64,000 nucleotides of DNA from Trinickia acidisoli (GTDB lineage: Bacteria; Pseudomonadota; Gammaproteobacteria; Burkholderiales; Burkholderiaceae): positions 248,001 to 312,000 of the forward strand of contig NZ_JAFLRG010000002.1 of NCBI RefSeq assembly GCF_017315725.1. Reading direction: 5' to 3'. Shown in pieces: positions 16,996-26,693 of the stretch. Positions within the stretch are counted from its first letter, which is position 1; every line of letters begins with the position of its first letter. Under the pieces are notes generated by a model. It did no database searches and was not told the origin of the DNA. It worked only from the letters and a program-made list of their open reading frames with translations. Position numbers and translations under genes: made by a program.

Positions 16996-18708
16996 ATGAA
17001 TCGGGGGTGTGGTATGGAGTTGGAGGCATCGGTTAACGATTATTTGGCGCGGTGCTGCTTGACCTTCCTACGTGAGGCACTTGCCGCACGTAGCGAGCGG
17101 CGCGATGAGGCATGCGCGATCTGGCTCTCGGCGGCCAACGTGCTGCGCGATTTGGATGACGACTCGATCTTGCAAATGTGCGAATCGTGGTTGCGGCGAG
17201 ATCGTGGCGAGGATGCGGCTGCACTGGCGGATGTATTCGCACAGTTATATCCGGATCGCGCTGGGGCACAGTTTTGTCTCGGCTATGTGTTGCAGCGCGT
17301 GGGGCGACATGCATTCGCCATCGACGCCTACGAACGCGCAACCGTGCTTGATCCCAATTACCCGAGTCTCCGTAATAATTTTGCGGCAGCACTCAAACTT
17401 ACCGGAGGCGATAAAGACAAGGTCTGCGAGCTGCTCGAGCAGGCTCAACAGGTTGATCCGGACGATGTCAATGCCGTCATCAACTTGACATGCGTCTATA
17501 GCGAACGCATGGATATCGCACGCGCGCTCGAAGCCGGAGCGAAGGCCGTCGAGTTAGCGCCACACAATGCGCTCGCCCTCGGAAACTATTCGCTCGCGCT
17601 TAAGGAGGCAAAGCGGTGGGATGAGGCCGAACACATGGCATTGCGCGCTTATCATGTGGCACCTCAGGATTTGGCGGGCGCATTCAATCTGAGCATTTTG
17701 CACCTCGTCCGTGGCAATTTTGCGGATGGCTTGCGTGAGTACGAGGCTCGCTGGGATGGCTCTGCGGAGTTGCGCGGGAAGCGTCCTGCGTTCCCCAAGG
17801 CTCCGTGGCGAGGGGAGTCGTTGCGCGATAAGACGCTGCTTGTGTGGGGCGAGCAGGGTTTTGGTGATGTGTTTCAGTTCTGCCGCTATATTCCGCTGAT
17901 TGCAAATCGTGTGCGTGAGCAAGGCGGACGCATTGCGTGGACTGTCTTTCCCACATTAGCGCCTCTCCTCGCGCGCAGCCTTGGCGGTTACGTGGATACG
18001 TTCACAACGGGCGGCATCGAGTCACTGTCGGCGTTCGACTGCGAGGTAGGTTTGCAGAGCTTGCCCCTGTTTCTCGGTACCCGAGCGAACACGATTCCGG
18101 CTTCGATTCCGTACCTCCTCCCCGATCTCGAGAAGGCCAATGCGTGCCGGACGTGTTTGGCAAACGAGCGGCGACTCAAGGTGGGGCTCGCATGGACCGG
18201 CAGCAGAAAGCATCCACGCAATCCATTCCGTTCGATTCCGATTGAACGATTGGCTCAGGTGTTTGCGTCACTCAATCAGCAGGTCGCGTTCTATTCGTTA
18301 CAGAAGGGAGAAAGTGCGGCCGTCGAGCGGGCCAGGCTGATGGGCTTGGACGTCGTCGATTCCACCCTGTCCTGGTCGAGTTTTGACGACACGGCAGCGT
18401 TCATTGAATCACTTGATCTCGTTATTACGGTGTGCACATCTGTAGCTCACCTGAGCGGGGCGTTGGGTAAGCCGACCTGGGTGTTGCTGGACACTAATCC
18501 GCACTGGGTCTGGCAGCTCGAGCGTAGCGATAGCCCCTGGTATCCAGATGTGCGTCTTTATCGACAGCCTGAGTTTGCTCAATGGGCTCCTGTGCTGGAC
18601 GAAGTCCGCGCGGATTTGACGATGTACGCGGGGCAGCAACAGGGGGGGCTTGCAAGTGAACGGGGCATGCAGCCACTACCACGATTTGCTTTTGACAGAA
18701 CGATGTAG
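16996..18708 (+). CDS. TPR-repeat glycosyltransferase (OGT/GT9-like)
   Basis: A 570-residue protein. The N-terminal part (about residues 75-260) holds several tetratricopeptide repeats (e.g. GRHAFAIDAYERATVLDPNY, ARALEAGAKAVELAPHNALA). The C-terminal part is a GT-B transferase-like domain with LLVWGEQGFGDVFQFCRYIP, KVGLAWTGSRKHPRNPFRSI, FYSLQKGE, DLVITVCTSVAHLSGALGKP and LDTNPHWVWQLERSDSPWYP, as in TPR-containing glycosyltransferases that modify bacterial adhesins. ATG at 17014 (MELEAS) is an alternative start. It lies 27 bp after the GT-A gene and is probably the last gene of the 11.7-18.7 kb operon. Role in protein glycosylation is inference. Confidence 0.85.
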   Translation: MNRGCGMELEASVNDYLARCCLTFLREALAARSERRDEACAIWLSAANVLRDLDDDSILQMCESWLRRDRGEDAAALADVFAQLYPDRAGAQFCLGYVLQRVGRHAFAIDAYERATVLDPNYPSLRNNFAAALKLTGGDKDKVCELLEQAQQVDPDDVNAVINLTCVYSERMDIARALEAGAKAVELAPHNALALGNYSLALKEAKRWDEAEHMALRAYHVAPQDLAGAFNLSILHLVRGNFADGLREYEARWDGSAELRGKRPAFPKAPWRGESLRDKTLLVWGEQGFGDVFQFCRYIPLIANRVREQGGRIAWTVFPTLAPLLARSLGGYVDTFTTGGIESLSAFDCEVGLQSLPLFLGTRANTIPASIPYLLPDLEKANACRTCLANERRLKVGLAWTGSRKHPRNPFRSIPIERLAQVFASLNQQVAFYSLQKGESAAVERARLMGLDVVDSTLSWSSFDDTAAFIESLDLVITVCTSVAHLSGALGKPTWVLLDTNPHWVWQLERSDSPWYPDVRLYRQPEFAQWAPVLDEVRADLTMYAGQQQGGLASERGMQPLPRFAFDRTM

Positions 18709-18775
18709 CCACGATGTAACTATGAACCACACTTAAGGCTTGATTGCTTGCTGTTCCAGCCTGATGAGGCAGACC

Positions 18776-21214
18776 ATGACTGACAACGAATTGGAAGTGT
18801 TTACTCCATCGCGGGGTGTGACGCACGATGACACGATGCTTCGACTGGCGCTCGTGCCGCGGTTTACCCTTGATATGGCGCAGCGCTTGAGTGGGCGGCG
18901 CGACATTCAAACGTTACTTGCATGGTTGACCGAACAGCGCTTCTGCGAAAGCAGCGGAGTTGACGACTCGATCCGATACGTGTGGGCACCCACTGTGCGC
19001 GAGACATTGCGCATGCGCGCGCAGTGCACGTTTTTGCCCGAGCACCTGGACATGCTGGAAACGGTGAGCGTCGCGCTTTTGGAGGAGCATGGTTTCGTGG
19101 ACGAAGCCGTGCGCCAGGTGCTCGACGCTCATCATTGGCAGGCTGGCATTGAATTGATGTTGCGCCACGCCGGGTTCTGGCTCGAACGGGGTCGTGCTGG
19201 AGATCTGCTCGAGCTACTCGAATTGGTGCCACGTACGATACGTTTGTCTGACACGCGTTTCTGCTATTTGCAGGGCCTTGCACTACTGCATACGAAGCCT
19301 AGGCGTGCCGTTTCTGTCTTCCGCAGAGGCTTGGCGGTAGCAGCCAACTCAGGGGCGCAAGATGAGCAGGCGTTCGCGTGCTTGAGCCAGTGGATGACCA
19401 CTTGCGTCCTCGTGCTGAAGATGCCGGGCCAACTTCCGCTAAGGGCCTGGGGGCAGGTGTGCCGTCCGCCGCTCGACGCGAATGCCCGTCTTGCAGCCAA
19501 CACCGCATTTCTCTACGGCAGTTGGTTTCAGCCTGTGCGATCGATCGCGCTGGCACGTCGTGTCGTGGAACTCGAACGTGCGGCGCAAATGCCAGGCCCG
19601 GTACTGCCGAGGGTGCAGGCGGCGATTGCCGTTCTGTTATATCTTGCGTCCGGTGGCGCACTTGGGCGAGCACGTGCCTTCATGCAGGCCATCGCCCCGC
19701 TCGTGCTGGGCAATGAGTTACCCGCGTTGATTCGCGTTTGGTGGATGCTTGCCTGCGCGTTTTGCAAGCTGGTGAGCGACGATTCCACGGGCGTTGAAAG
19801 TCTACTGCAGCGCGCGAGCGCATATCTCGAGGAGACTGGGTCAGTGCGACTGACTCGCTATGTTGCGCTTTTGCAATGTGGTGTGTCGCTGGTTACCGGT
19901 GATGGTGCCGGTGCCAGAGTGCAGCTCTATGCCGCGCCTTCTGGGAACAATCCGGTCGATAGACTGTGGGCACTCGTACAGGTATGGCTGGCTTTACGAG
20001 AGGAGCGGATTGGCGATGCGCTTACCGGGGCTCATACCGCGTTGCGCCATCCATGTAGCACGGCACTGCCTATGCTCGAGCTGCATGTGCGTTTGACATA
20101 CGGTTACGCCCTTCTCAGGAACGGCGATCAAAATGCCGCTCGCCAGGTGTTTGCGGTGGTGCGGGAAAATGCCGTGGGACGCGGTTCTATCCTTCTTCAA
20201 TATCACCTGCTTTTGAATGAAGCACTGCTCGAGCATACGAGCGGGCACATCGAGTGCGCACGAGAACTATTACGGATGGCGTTTCGTTTGGCGCGCCACC
20301 ATGGCCTGCTTCCGAAACCACCCTACTGGGCGCCTGCGGTATCCGCTCAACTGTGCGACTTTGCGTTGCAGGAGGAAATTGATACCGCGTTCGTGACGTC
20401 GCTCGTCAGCAAATATAATTTGCCCCCGCCTACGCGTGGCTGCACGCAGGCGTGGCCTTGGCCGATTCGCATCTACTCACTGGGGCCGTTCAGGCTTTTA
20501 TATGATGGTGTGGCGACCGAGTGCTCGGGCAAGACGCAAAGGCGGCCCCTCGAACTGCTCAAGGCTATCGTGGCCTATGGTGGGCGGGCGGTGGATGCGC
20601 AGTTGCTGGGGACGATGCTGTGGCCCGATGCCGGCGGCGAGGCAGCGCAACGCTCATTCGAGATCACTTTGCACCGGTTGCGTAAGCTCCTCAAAAACGA
20701 TGACGCTGTTCATGTCAGCGACAAGAAAGTATCGCTCAATACCGCATTTATCTGGTGTGATGCACTCGAATTCAAACGGTTGGTCAATACGGGCTTGGAC
20801 ATGCTTTTGCGCCCCCAGGACCAAATCGACGTACATGACCTGCTTGCTTTTTCACATCGTGCGTTGAACCTGTACCAAGGCGATTTCTTGCAACTGGAGG
20901 AGGCATCGCCGTGGATTCTGATGGCACGGGATAAGCTGCGCAGCCAGTGGTTGCGGTTCGTGCTCGGCGTGGGGCAGGTTCTCTCTCAGGAAAGGCAGGT
21001 TGATCTCGCCATCGGGCTTTATCAGCGGTGCCTGGAGAGTGATCCGCTGGCGGAAGAGGTGTATCGACGCCTGATGCAGTGCTACCAGGCGGCAGAACGT
21101 TATGCGGAAGCGATTCGTGTGTACCAGCGATGCCGGGAGATGTTCTCGATTGTGTTGGGCATCGCGCCTTCGGAGAATACGACAGCGGTCTATCGGGCCT
21201 GTCTCGGCCGATAG
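18776..21214 (+). CDS. BTAD/SARP-type transcriptional regulator with long TPR-like region
   Basis: An 812-residue regulator from ATG 18776 (GAGG seven bases upstream). Residues 20-90 resemble the winged-helix end of a MalT/STAND NTPase (FTLDMAQRLSGRRDIQTLLA), but no Walker A motif or NTPase domain precedes it. A long helical-repeat stretch follows. At about residues 560-640 is an OmpR-type DNA-binding domain (IRIYSLGPFRLLYDGVATEC, RRPLELLKAIVAYGG, FEITLHRLRKLL), and the C-terminal 170 residues form a bacterial transcriptional activator domain (LYQRCLESDPLAEEVYRRLM). It stands between the glycosylation operon and the OmpA gene and may control either. Confidence 0.85.
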   Translation: MTDNELEVFTPSRGVTHDDTMLRLALVPRFTLDMAQRLSGRRDIQTLLAWLTEQRFCESSGVDDSIRYVWAPTVRETLRMRAQCTFLPEHLDMLETVSVALLEEHGFVDEAVRQVLDAHHWQAGIELMLRHAGFWLERGRAGDLLELLELVPRTIRLSDTRFCYLQGLALLHTKPRRAVSVFRRGLAVAANSGAQDEQAFACLSQWMTTCVLVLKMPGQLPLRAWGQVCRPPLDANARLAANTAFLYGSWFQPVRSIALARRVVELERAAQMPGPVLPRVQAAIAVLLYLASGGALGRARAFMQAIAPLVLGNELPALIRVWWMLACAFCKLVSDDSTGVESLLQRASAYLEETGSVRLTRYVALLQCGVSLVTGDGAGARVQLYAAPSGNNPVDRLWALVQVWLALREERIGDALTGAHTALRHPCSTALPMLELHVRLTYGYALLRNGDQNAARQVFAVVRENAVGRGSILLQYHLLLNEALLEHTSGHIECARELLRMAFRLARHHGLLPKPPYWAPAVSAQLCDFALQEEIDTAFVTSLVSKYNLPPPTRGCTQAWPWPIRIYSLGPFRLLYDGVATECSGKTQRRPLELLKAIVAYGGRAVDAQLLGTMLWPDAGGEAAQRSFEITLHRLRKLLKNDDAVHVSDKKVSLNTAFIWCDALEFKRLVNTGLDMLLRPQDQIDVHDLLAFSHRALNLYQGDFLQLEEASPWILMARDKLRSQWLRFVLGVGQVLSQERQVDLAIGLYQRCLESDPLAEEVYRRLMQCYQAAERYAEAIRVYQRCREMFSIVLGIAPSENTTAVYRACLGR

Positions 21215-21279
21215 TGTGCTTGCGCTATCGGTGTAGGCCCCGATGGAGCGGGGTGTGAGATGAAACTGACGAGGTAGTC

Positions 21280-23130
21280 TTGAAGACGATTGATCTTGCG
21301 CATACGGTGAATGCCACTTTTTCGAATGGTGTGTTAAAGCAGTTATCAGAGAAGTTTGGACTCTCTTCGGAGATTCTTCAGCGTCTCGTTGCCCATACTG
21401 GATCGGTGCTGATTCTATCGATGATGGCTACGGCGGTGAGCGCTGATGGAGTACAGACCGAGACGCTCTTCGCATCGATCATTTCGGCCGATGCGAATGC
21501 GCGTATTTTGCAGGAACTACCGGACCTCGTGATAACGACGGAGGGCTTGAAGACACTCGAATGGGCCGGGCATACGCTGGTGTCGCATGGTACTCAATGC
21601 AGTTTCGTGATGTTGAGCGATTACATTGCCGGTCAGAATGGTCTGCCGGTGCAAGCGGTATATGCATTCGTGGGCTTGGTGGCGGCAGCGCTATGGGGAG
21701 CGATGAAGTACCACTTGCTGCTCGAGCAAGGTACCGTGGATCAAGTGCCTATGCTATTAAGCGACCAGTGGGTCGCGGTCAAGGGGTACATGAACGATGC
21801 TTTGGCTATTTCAATGAGGTTTGATAGTGCGACGGAATTTGCGGATGCGGTCCCCGGGCAGCTACGCGTGTTGTCCGGGAGGTTGAAGCGTGCGCGCGAA
21901 GAACGGAATGTAACGGAACTTGAAGCACAGGTTCAAGAAGCTGTCATTGCGTCCAGCATCAGGGAGCAGAGCCGCGATCACTGGGGTGTGCTGATGATCA
22001 TGCTGCTAGGCTTGGCAATGACGTCAGTGGCCGTGTGTGCGCTCGCGTGGCTTCGCCCGGATGTCTTCGATTATGTCGTCAAGCGCGTGAAGGGAGCACC
22101 TCCAGATACCGCGATTTCCGCCGTTCCGGCTTCAGCATCGGTGGGCGCATCGATTGTGGCGCGGCCTCCCGCTAGTGAATCGCAAGTCGCTTCTGTCGCG
22201 TCAGGTGCTGTATCGGCTAGCGCGAGTATGAGTGGCGCGAGTACGTCTAGCGTGTCATCGGCTGCGTCGACTCCCACGGTTGCATCTATGCCTGTCGCGG
22301 CGACCGAGCCGGCATCGCAGGTTTCGGCAACGCCATCGCTCAAGGACACGCGTTTGGTGTGGCACGTCAATCGAATAGGTGCCCCGACGTTGGAAGCGAC
22401 GGTTGCGAATGAGTCGGAAAAGGCCCAGCTTATCGACGTACTGAATCGCAAGCCCATCGCGGGCCATTTCGCAGCAGATATCACGGTTGACGCGAATACC
22501 AAGCGGGCTGACTGGCTTGCGCATATGGGCGATCTGCTGCAGCTCTTGATGTTGCCTGGCGTGGACGTGACGATCAGCGGCGACCATGTCGAACTGGGCG
22601 GGGTTGCCGCGGACGAGCGGTTGGGTTGGCGCAATTATCTGGTCACCCGCCTTGGATCGTCATACCACATCAACGACTTCAATGTGGATCAGGCAGTGGC
22701 CATGGCAACGACTCTGTTCGATCAAGCGCTCGATGATAGGCACCGATCCGGTGACTCATGTGTGGCCAGTGATGTGACGAAGGTGCTGATGGTGCAAGTC
22801 GTCGATTTTGCGAAAGGGAGTGGCAGGGTGCCTGCCGCGGCTGTGAACAACCTCAGTAAGTCGGCGCGCTTGCTCAAGGCATGTGCCGAGAGTGGGAAGC
22901 CGGTGAAGCTCGAAATAGCTGTGTTCTCGGACAATACGGGCGAGCCCCGGGCTAATTTGGATCTATCGAAGAAGCGTGCCGAGGCAGTGCGCACGCTTCT
23001 GGTCGAAGCTGGGGTGCCGGCGAACACGTTGAGTGCGCGAGGCTATGGTTCGGCAAATCCGGTTGCCGACAATCTGACGTCTAGGGGGCGTTTCTCAAAC
23101 CGGCGGATCGAGTTCATTGCGACGCAGTGA
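21280..23130 (+). CDS. OmpA-domain membrane protein
   Basis: A 616-residue protein with TTG start preceded by ACGAGGTAG. Residues 1-125 look like a helical domain of the YidB/DUF937 kind (FGLSSEILQRLVAHTGSVLI), then hydrophobic segments AVYAFVGLVAAALWGAM and WGVLMIMLLGLAMTSVAVCA, a Ser/Ala/Val-rich linker (about residues 290-350), and a C-terminal OmpA-like peptidoglycan-binding domain with the signature NLDLSKKRAEAVRTLLVEAG, ARGYGSANPVADN, GRFSNRRIEF. It would anchor the cell envelope to peptidoglycan. Fusion of these parts is unusual; related OmpA proteins occur beside large adhesin loci in Burkholderiaceae (recall, not checked). Confidence 0.8.
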   Translation: MKTIDLAHTVNATFSNGVLKQLSEKFGLSSEILQRLVAHTGSVLILSMMATAVSADGVQTETLFASIISADANARILQELPDLVITTEGLKTLEWAGHTLVSHGTQCSFVMLSDYIAGQNGLPVQAVYAFVGLVAAALWGAMKYHLLLEQGTVDQVPMLLSDQWVAVKGYMNDALAISMRFDSATEFADAVPGQLRVLSGRLKRAREERNVTELEAQVQEAVIASSIREQSRDHWGVLMIMLLGLAMTSVAVCALAWLRPDVFDYVVKRVKGAPPDTAISAVPASASVGASIVARPPASESQVASVASGAVSASASMSGASTSSVSSAASTPTVASMPVAATEPASQVSATPSLKDTRLVWHVNRIGAPTLEATVANESEKAQLIDVLNRKPIAGHFAADITVDANTKRADWLAHMGDLLQLLMLPGVDVTISGDHVELGGVAADERLGWRNYLVTRLGSSYHINDFNVDQAVAMATTLFDQALDDRHRSGDSCVASDVTKVLMVQVVDFAKGSGRVPAAAVNNLSKSARLLKACAESGKPVKLEIAVFSDNTGEPRANLDLSKKRAEAVRTLLVEAGVPANTLSARGYGSANPVADNLTSRGRFSNRRIEFIATQ

Positions 23131-23157
23131 ACGTATCGTTGATGTTTATGGAATCGA

Positions 23158-24378
23158 TCATCGACTGGCCACGATCCGTGCTGCGTGAATCAAGGTCAGG
23201 GCTTGCTCAATGGCATCGTCCCACTGTCCTGCACGCGAGGCTCTCACGATTTGCACGCTGGGGTAGAGGGCGGTCTGATGATCGCTTCCCCATCGCGAGT
23301 CGGGTTTGGGGCTGAGCAGTAAGATTGTTGAGATGCCGAGCGCGCCAGCAAGATGTACTTGCGCTGTGCACGTCGTTACGATCATGTCCATCGAGTGCAT
23401 GAGCCCTGACAGATCGCTGAAATCTCGAATTGCATTGCCAGGGAATGTGACGTTTTCATCGAGGGCGTCGTCTTCTCCAATCGGGTCTTGATTCAGGCTA
23501 AAGCTTGCGGCGTTGGATGTTTGCGCCAGTGGCGCGAAATCGCGCAGGCTGCTCGCGCGATGAAAGCGCGCGTCACTTTCGGCTTTACCTCGCCAGTTCA
23601 GGCCAAGTCGCCACGCCTGTGTTGGATCGTGCCGATCGACCCACGTTCTCCATGTCCGACGGTGTTCCTCAGGGCAAACGAGATACGCACCCTGCGGTAT
23701 CCCCGCAGGGTGCGGTTCGAAACTGAAGTGCGCCGCCAGCGTGATGAACGTACACCAATAGTCAAAGGTAAATGCACTTCCATCCATCCATGCGGCTTGC
23801 ACGGTTGCTACCGTGATTTCAGGGAAATTGTGGCGTAGCAGTGCCGTGAGCCCAGGATGCACTATGACGGTCAGTTGCGCGGCCGCTGCTCGTAGCGGAT
23901 ACAAATAACGACAGTGTTGAATTTGGTCGCCTGCTCCGCCATAGCTGACGATAAGCAGGCGTTTGCCAGCGAGGGGTTGCCCAAGGTATTCCTTATGCGG
24001 CGGTAGCCCGATGATCGGTGTGCTCAGAAGCCGTTCACTGGTCATGCAGGCCGCCGCCGCTTCTACATGGCGATCTCCTCGCAGCAGCAGCCATGTGCGG
24101 ACATGCTCGATTCGTCCACGCAGTTCAGCGGAGATCGATTCATCGCTTGCCAATTTTTCGAGAGATCGAAGCCCGGCGTCGACCTGACCGGCGTAACACA
24201 GGCACCAGGCCATCTGCAGCGTAATGGTGACATCATCGAGACCCTTGCCAAATGCCCGACGCCAATTTTCGAGCGCGTGCCCCCATTCGCAACGTTCCTC
24301 ATGTGCAAGCGCTCGATTCCAGTATTCTGGCGCCTGTTCGGAGCCGTCGGCAACGACGTTGCGATTTAGTGTATCCAT
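23158..24378 (-). CDS. TPR-like glycosyltransferase (GT-B), second type
   Basis: A 406-residue protein on the opposite strand, convergent with the OmpA gene. Residues 15-125 are helical repeats (ALAHEERCEWGHALENWRRA, WCLCYAGQVDAGLRSLEKLA). The C-terminal domain has the landmarks of the 16996 gene: LLIVSYGGAGDQIQHCRYLY, LGLNWRGKAESDARFHRASS, MDMIVTTCTAQVHLAGALGI and LSPKPDSRWG. The GGAGDQIQHCRYLYP block corresponds to the GEQGFGDVFQFCRYIP block of the other. It is therefore a paralogous TPR-GT. It probably works in the same surface-glycosylation pathway. Confidence 0.8.
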   Translation of the reverse strand: MDTLNRNVVADGSEQAPEYWNRALAHEERCEWGHALENWRRAFGKGLDDVTITLQMAWCLCYAGQVDAGLRSLEKLASDESISAELRGRIEHVRTWLLLRGDRHVEAAAACMTSERLLSTPIIGLPPHKEYLGQPLAGKRLLIVSYGGAGDQIQHCRYLYPLRAAAAQLTVIVHPGLTALLRHNFPEITVATVQAAWMDGSAFTFDYWCTFITLAAHFSFEPHPAGIPQGAYLVCPEEHRRTWRTWVDRHDPTQAWRLGLNWRGKAESDARFHRASSLRDFAPLAQTSNAASFSLNQDPIGEDDALDENVTFPGNAIRDFSDLSGLMHSMDMIVTTCTAQVHLAGALGISTILLLSPKPDSRWGSDHQTALYPSVQIVRASRAGQWDDAIEQALTLIHAARIVASR

Positions 24379-24405
24379 GATGGCAAGGGAGTAGCACGAG
24401 AGAGG

Positions 24406-24660
24406 TTACTGCGCCTGCCGGATGACAACGAGGCGCTGGGTATATAGCGTGTTGTACCAGATCGCCTGGCCCGGCTCGGTTTGAATGCCCTTAGGGTAGC
24501 TCGAATAGCTTGCGTTAAGCCAATTGGCATGCCTAAATTGGTAAGCAATCGGTAGCGCTTGCGATCCTACCATGCTTATGGCAAAGCTCACATTGAGTTT
24601 CCGCGTGGTAATCATGAGAATACATCCCAGTTCAGGGTAGATGATTTCGCCTTGAATCAA
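24406..24660 (-). CDS. Small unrecognised open frame upstream of the glycosyltransferase
   Basis: An 84-codon frame (TTG start; ATG at 24615 as alternative) ending AIWYNTLYTQRLVVIRQAQ. No known family and no good ribosome-binding site. Its composition (many Tyr, Ile, Gln) is unlike a random GC-rich shadow frame, so it may be a small gene or the tail of a lost one. The region between the two divergent genes, 24379-24735, shows nothing else. Confidence 0.25.
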   Translation of the reverse strand: MIQGEIIYPELGCILMITTRKLNVSFAISMVGSQALPIAYQFRHANWLNASYSSYPKGIQTEPGQAIWYNTLYTQRLVVIRQAQ

Positions 24661-25208
24661 CGGACCTCATGAACCGACTAATCGAGCTACTTGAAAATAT
24701 CTCGCGGCGACTGCGGACATCATCCTGAAAAATCTATGAACATCCTGCTTATCGGAGGGTGCGGGTACATCGGGGGGTTTCTGTATCCGCGCTTGCTGAG
24801 CATCGGCGCGTCGGTTACGATCTGCGATCTGCTCAAGCGTGGAAATCCGAGCGGCAGTCCTGTTCTCGAGTGCGACTATGCACAGTTGGATATCTCGTTC
24901 CTCGAACGCTTCGACACGGTGCTGTGGTTTGCCGGTCACTCCAGTGTTGGAGAGTCAGTGCTCTATCCGAGCCAAGCAGTACAAAACAATTGCTTGAATC
25001 TGTTTTCCTTCGCGAAGCGTCTGCCGATAAAAACCCGACTGATCTATGCGTCTACAGGCAGCTTATACTCGACAACGGGCGATTTTACAACTCCCGCGAG
25101 AGAGGATTCACTAGTCAGTATTCCGTCACAGAACGCCTACGACGTATCGAAGTTTGCGTTCGACTACCTTGCTAGTCATTTCCTCGCAGGATGTTACGGC
25201 CTTCGAAT

Positions 25209-26693
25209 CATGTCGTTATACACAACGTCGCGGTCACGCCGAGCGGGCGAGAAAGCCTGTTTACTTTCAATGACATAGCGCGGCGCTTGTAAACTGTCGG
25301 CGGATGTCGTTTACTTTGCGCTTTTGAGCGCACGCCTTGGTCACCGAATCGACGCCCTGGACACAAACGGAATTCGAGCAACTGGACCTGGGCGACGCGC
25401 GCCTGAATAAGCGAGCGAGGCTTTTGATGGAAAGAATGTCGGCCGAGCCGACGGCCAGTGTGCCGCAGGCATGCCATGGTTGGGGCGAAACGATAGCGGC
25501 GTACCGCTTCTTCGATAACGAGAAGGTCCAATGGCATGCGATTCTGGAGCCGCATTGGCAGCAGACGCAAAAGCGGATGCGGGCGCATCAGGTCGTGCTC
25601 TGTCTTCAAGACACCACCGAGCTTGATTTCAACGGTCAGGAGGCGGTCGGACTGGGTCCGCTGACGTATGAGGCGCAGCGCGGGATGTTCGTTCATCCGA
25701 CCTATGCGGTGACGCCACAGCGCGAGCCGTTGGGCATCCTGGACGCGTGGATGTGGGCTCGCCAGAAGAAGGACGAGTCGGGAAAGCGCGGTGGCCCGAA
25801 GGAAAGTTTGCGTTGGATCGAAGGCTACGAGCGCATCGCCGAGATGGCGCCGGATATGCCCTCGACTCGCCTGGTATATGTGGCGGACCGCGAAGCGGAT
25901 CTGATGGCGTTGATGGAGCGCGCTGATGCATTGGGCAACCCGGCCGACTGGCTGGTGCGTGCCTCGCATAACCGCAGCTTGCCTGAAGGCGATAAGTTGT
26001 GGGAGCGCACGACGTGCGGCGAAGCGGTGGGCGAAATCGCCTTTACGATGGCCGCGCGCCAAGGCCTGAAAGCGCGCACGGTACGCCAGCGCCTGTGGCT
26101 TGAGCGTGTGCAGTTGCCCGCCAGCAAAGGGAAAAGCATTGCTGCAACGTGCCTGGTTGCGCGCGAGTTCGACGCGCCTGCCGGCGTCAAACCGATCGAA
26201 TGGCGCTTGCTGACTAATCGTGGGGCGAGCACGCTCGATGAAGCGATCGAACTGATCGAGTGGTATAGGGCGAGATGGGAAATCGAGATCCTGTTCAACG
26301 TTCTGAAGAACGGCTGTGAGGTCGAAGAACTGCAGTTGGGTACGATTGAACGGCTCGAACGCGCGTTGGCGCTGTTTCTGGTGGTGGCCTGGCGTGTGGC
26401 TCATTTGATGCGGCTGGGCCGAACCTGCCCCGATCTGGACGCCCATCTGTTCTTCGATCCCGATGAAATTCGCGCTGCCTACCTTCTCACGAAGACCCGT
26501 CGCACAGCGCAACCCAAACTCAACGAGGTGCTGCGCTTGATTGCTCGCCGAGGCGGATTCCTAGCACGCAAAAGCGACGGCGAACCCGGTGCGGAAACAA
26601 TCTGGAAGGGACTCACTCACGTGCGCATCGCCGCAGAAACAATGCGCTTGCTACGCGACGAAGGCGGTGACGAGTCTTATGTATAACGAGGTG
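25209..26693 (+). mobile_element. IS4-family (IS50/Tn5-like) insertion sequence, complete, with 9-bp target duplication
   Basis: The element is 1485 bp with imperfect terminal inverted repeats: CATGTCGTTATACACAA at the left and CACCTCGTTATACATAA (complement) at the right, 14 of 17 matching with the core TCGTTATACA. It is flanked by perfect direct repeats CCTTCGAAT at 25200-25208 and 26694-26702. A 9-bp duplication is usual for the Tn5/IS50 branch of IS4. It interrupts the epimerase gene, and since the duplication is intact the insertion is probably recent. Confidence 0.95.
25337..26686 (+). CDS. IS4-family transposase (Tn5-like)
   Basis: A 449-residue transposase. The N-terminal Tn5-type DNA-binding domain reads FEQLDLGDARLNKRARLLME and GWGETIAAYRFFDNEKVQW. 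The DDE core shows LCLQDTTELDFNG, VYVADREADLMAL and the YREK-like box WYRARWEIEILFNVLKNG. A C-terminal extension (FDPDEIRAAYLLTKTR) is as in relatives. It is intact. A 449-residue relative of the same family lies at 48256-49590, clearly diverged at protein level. Confidence 0.95.
   Translation: MVTESTPWTQTEFEQLDLGDARLNKRARLLMERMSAEPTASVPQACHGWGETIAAYRFFDNEKVQWHAILEPHWQQTQKRMRAHQVVLCLQDTTELDFNGQEAVGLGPLTYEAQRGMFVHPTYAVTPQREPLGILDAWMWARQKKDESGKRGGPKESLRWIEGYERIAEMAPDMPSTRLVYVADREADLMALMERADALGNPADWLVRASHNRSLPEGDKLWERTTCGEAVGEIAFTMAARQGLKARTVRQRLWLERVQLPASKGKSIAATCLVAREFDAPAGVKPIEWRLLTNRGASTLDEAIELIEWYRARWEIEILFNVLKNGCEVEELQLGTIERLERALALFLVVAWRVAHLMRLGRTCPDLDAHLFFDPDEIRAAYLLTKTRRTAQPKLNEVLRLIARRGGFLARKSDGEPGAETIWKGLTHVRIAAETMRLLRDEGGDESYV

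Noticed and set aside
25208..26512. 434-codon minus-strand frame over the first IS4 transposase.
   Set aside because: Complementary shadow of the transposase gene; no recognisable domain.
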